5,854 nucleotides of DNA from Candidatus Bathyarchaeota archaeon (GTDB lineage: Archaea > Thermoproteota > Bathyarchaeia > TCS64). This document shows positions 4,068 through 5,854 of this stretch, one piece after another. The notes below the pieces were generated by a model. That model was not told the DNA's origin, did no database searches, and saw only the letters and a program-made list of their open reading frames with translations. Each line of letters begins with the position of its first letter. Within the stretch, counting starts at the first letter, position 1. The stretch is from positions 1 to 5,854 of the forward strand of contig JAUWBQ010000118.1 in the NCBI GenBank assembly GCA_030601645.1, written 5' to 3'. Position numbers and translations under genes: made by a program.

Positions 4068-4985
4068 GTGAAACCCATGGCCAACAAACCCAAGATCGGC
4101 ATAGCCAAGCTCCTCGAAACCGGCTCCAGGACCGCATCCAACTTCGCCCAGGGACCAGACGCAATGGAGAAAGGAGGCCTCCTGAAACTCCTAGAGGAAA
4201 AGGACTGCACCCTCGTCGAGTCCCGAACAGCAACCCTCACCCCCGACGAGGAGAAAGAATACGGCGCATGGCACAGGCTTGGCCTCGCATCCCGCCACCT
4301 CGCCGACATCGTCGCCGACCAGAGGCGCCGGAGCCTCTTCACCCTCGGCCTCCTCTCCAACTGCAACGGCCTCATGGGGATGCTCGCAGGCCTCCAACGC
4401 TCCGGCCCCACCCCAAGACCCCTCCGCATCGGCCTCATCTGGATAGACGCCCACGCCGACTACAACACCCCCGAGACCACCCTCAGCGGAATGCTCGGAG
4501 GAATGCCCGTCGCCGTATCCACCGGCCAATGCCTCCAACGCCTCCGCCTCAAATGCGGCCTCGACCCACCCCTCCCCACCCGCTACGTCACCATGATCGG
4601 CGTCCGGGACACAGACCCCCTCGAACAGGAACTCCTGGACAGATCCGAGATCCAGCACCTCACCGTCGACCACGTCAGGAACCTCAGCCCCGTCATCGAC
4701 CTAGAGATGGAACGCCTCGCCACCACCACCGACCTCACCTATGTCCACATAGACATGGACGCCCTCGACCCAGCGGAGGTCCCCGGCCACCCCCTCACCG
4801 TGGAAGACGGCCCCACCAGCACCGAAATGGCCAACGCCCTGGAGATGATATTCGAACACCCCTCAGCCGCAGCCCTCGGAGTGGCATCCTACCCCGCAGG
4901 AAAAGACCCAGAAAAGAAATCCCTGAAAGCCGCATACAACATGGTGGAAGGCGCCATCCGAGGCCTGAAAAACCGGGAAAACTAG
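4068..4985 (+). CDS. Arginase/ureohydrolase superfamily enzyme, variant metal site
   Basis: A 305-residue member of the arginase-agmatinase-formimidoylglutamase superfamily, metal-dependent hydrolases of guanidino-type compounds. Clear motifs are WIDAHADYNTPETT (125-138), with metal ligands D127, H129 and D131, and HIDMDALDP (227-235), with D229 and D231. The usual GGDH loop is replaced by L96-S97-N98-C99 in LLSNCNGLMGMLAG, so the histidine ligand is a cysteine; this is the GGNC-type branch. Near the C-terminus, ASYPAGKDPE (273-282) aligns with the human arginase MEVNP segment, but the guanidinium-binding Glu appears to be absent. From memory, the hydroxyarginine hydrolase DcsB has a similar Cys for His change. 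The substrate is therefore uncertain and ordinary arginase activity is doubtful. Start is GTG 4068 or ATG 4077; the TATA position allows either. Codons are strongly C-ending. The stop shares CTAG with the convergent neighbour. Confidence 0.85.
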   Translation: MKPMANKPKIGIAKLLETGSRTASNFAQGPDAMEKGGLLKLLEEKDCTLVESRTATLTPDEEKEYGAWHRLGLASRHLADIVADQRRRSLFTLGLLSNCNGLMGMLAGLQRSGPTPRPLRIGLIWIDAHADYNTPETTLSGMLGGMPVAVSTGQCLQRLRLKCGLDPPLPTRYVTMIGVRDTDPLEQELLDRSEIQHLTVDHVRNLSPVIDLEMERLATTTDLTYVHIDMDALDPAEVPGHPLTVEDGPTSTEMANALEMIFEHPSAAALGVASYPAGKDPEKKSLKAAYNMVEGAIRGLKNREN

Positions 4986-5854
4986 ACGACCAGGCTCTCC
5001 CTCTCCACCCTCCTGCGGTGGACCCCGATGTCTGCCACCCTGAAGCGACGCCCACCGTAGAGTTCCACCTCCTCCTCACCCGCGTAAAGAGCCGCCGCGA
5101 TCCTCCCGATCGCATCACACTTCATGATCCCGCTGCCGCTGGCCGCACCCACGTAGATCATCCCCGGCGCAGGAGCCACCACCGGCAACTCATCGAAGCT
5201 GTTAACAGCATACTGGCCCGCCCAACTGTTCATGGGGCGGACATCCTCGAAGCAGGGAAAGTACTTCACCAAGACGTGGTAGACGTTGTCGGTGTAGTAG
5301 TCCTCCTCGGCCTGGGGGTCCTCCTCGAGCTCGAACTTCCTGCCCAGGTTATCCGCGCACCCCAGCCAGATGCTGCTCTCGGACAGCTCAGGCCTGAAGA
5401 GGATGGCCGCCTTAGGCAGGATCGTCAGCGGCATCACCCCGTACTCGTTCAACCCCTCCACCTTGAAGAGGTCCTCCAGCCGGGGGTCCTTGAAGGCGAA
5501 AAGCTGCCGCTTCTTAGGCCTCATGAAGGAGTCGATGCCGAGGGGGTCGAGGAGCCCCTCCGACCAGACCCCGGCGGCTACGACCGTCGTATCGGCGTGG
5601 ATATCCCCCTTGTTGGTCTCGGCGCCGGTAATGTGGGAGTCCTGCCAGACGAAAGGCTCCCCGGGGATCTCAAGCTCCAGCTCCGGCTTCAGGACGAGGC
5701 TCTTGGCCTCCGTGCCGTAGCTGACCTCGCCGCCGAGCTTGAGGAACTCCTCCTCGTAGGCCCTGGTGAGGGCGTCGGCGTCGATGCTCCCGCACTTCTT
5801 CCCGTATACCCCGTAGTCGACGGATCTGAGCCCCAGGAGCTCCGCCTCCTCGTC
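4982..5854 (-). CDS. FAD-dependent oxidoreductase, DAO family (5' end off the window)
   Basis: The frame is open from the right edge, giving the C-terminal 290 residues of a D-amino-acid-oxidase-fold flavoenzyme (the group with glycine/sarcosine oxidases and FOXRED1). Visible landmarks, counted from the edge: YGKKCGSIDADALTRAYEEE (17-36), typical of the helix after the substrate-domain entry; HADTTVVAAGVWS (86-98), the conserved strand before the flavin; RPKKRQLF (112-119); NSWAGQYAVNSFDELPVV (209-226); and the FAD-contacting GAASGSGIMKCDAIGR (236-251). The N-terminal GxGxxG dinucleotide loop lies outside the window. It probably oxidises an amine or amino acid in the cytosol with FAD; the substrate and electron acceptor are not determinable. 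It converges on the arginase-family gene, ending in the shared CTAG. The ATG at 5524 is internal, not the start. Confidence 0.87.
   Translation of the reverse strand, partial: DEEAELLGLRSVDYGVYGKKCGSIDADALTRAYEEEFLKLGGEVSYGTEAKSLVLKPELELEIPGEPFVWQDSHITGAETNKGDIHADTTVVAAGVWSEGLLDPLGIDSFMRPKKRQLFAFKDPRLEDLFKVEGLNEYGVMPLTILPKAAILFRPELSESSIWLGCADNLGRKFELEEDPQAEEDYYTDNVYHVLVKYFPCFEDVRPMNSWAGQYAVNSFDELPVVAPAPGMIYVGAASGSGIMKCDAIGRIAAALYAGEEEVELYGGRRFRVADIGVHRRRVERESLVV

Noticed and set aside
3980..5854. A frame with no stop codon from ATG 3980 to the right edge (625 codons), starting at the TAATG that ends the second short frame.
   Set aside because: It runs one frame behind the arginase gene and then in exact antisense register to the oxidoreductase codons. 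C-ending codons and scarcity of CTA, TTA and TCA codons remove stops from these frames automatically. Its translation is an Arg/Pro-rich string without domain pattern.

Overview
The window looks like a piece of an archaeal chromosome, probably from an uncultivated mesophilic or moderately thermophilic lineage. The main reason is the pair at the left end: a Tan1-type THUMP protein and a Cgi121-type KEOPS subunit, the latter found only in archaea and eukaryotes. AT-rich TATA-like boxes about 27-32 bases before start codons, consistent with leaderless or nearly leaderless mRNAs, fit this too. I cannot place it below domain level; a Bathyarchaeia-like or other Thermoproteota relative is a guess based on gene content and heavy AGG/CTC/CTG codon use.

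Layout. Left block (1-1768, GC-rich): the THUMP gene on + runs into Cgi121 on -, with 18 bases of 3' overlap. Cgi121 lies directly behind a four-cysteine iron-sulfur flavoprotein gene on -, with a 10-base gap, probably as one transcript from a TATA-like box at 1795-1804. Middle block (about 1850-3580, visibly less GC-rich): a small lipocalin-like protein on - and a 3-hydroxyacyl-CoA dehydrogenase family protein on +, transcribed divergently. A dispersed 19-base direct repeat occurs three times, on either side of each of these genes (1932, 2433, 3560), so the block looks like two modules separated by the same boundary sequence.

The 555-base stretch 3513-4067 holds no conventional gene but is not empty. 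It contains a hairpin after the dehydrogenase, the third 19-base repeat, an AT-rich box, an inverted repeat, and a tandem pair of near-identical elements (40 of 42 bases, period 138). Each element carries a G-tract/Shine-Dalgarno-like run two bases before an ATG that opens a short, basic, proline-rich reading frame (37 and 29 codons). In both copies the G-tract can pair with a CCCTCC inside the reading frame. This is the most unusual part of the window.

Right block (4068-5854): an arginase-superfamily enzyme on + with a strong TTTTAAAA box positioned for leaderless transcription, and a FAD-dependent oxidoreductase of the DAO fold on - that runs off the right edge. The two converge and share a CTAG, which serves as the stop for both. 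The arginase relative lacks the usual GGDH metal-binding histidine (L-S-N-C instead), which places it in the variant branch that includes hydroxyarginine hydrolase-like proteins. The two left-hand tRNA-modification genes plausibly share a theme (t6A and ac4C). The other genes are scattered metabolic functions whose co-operation cannot be inferred from this sequence.
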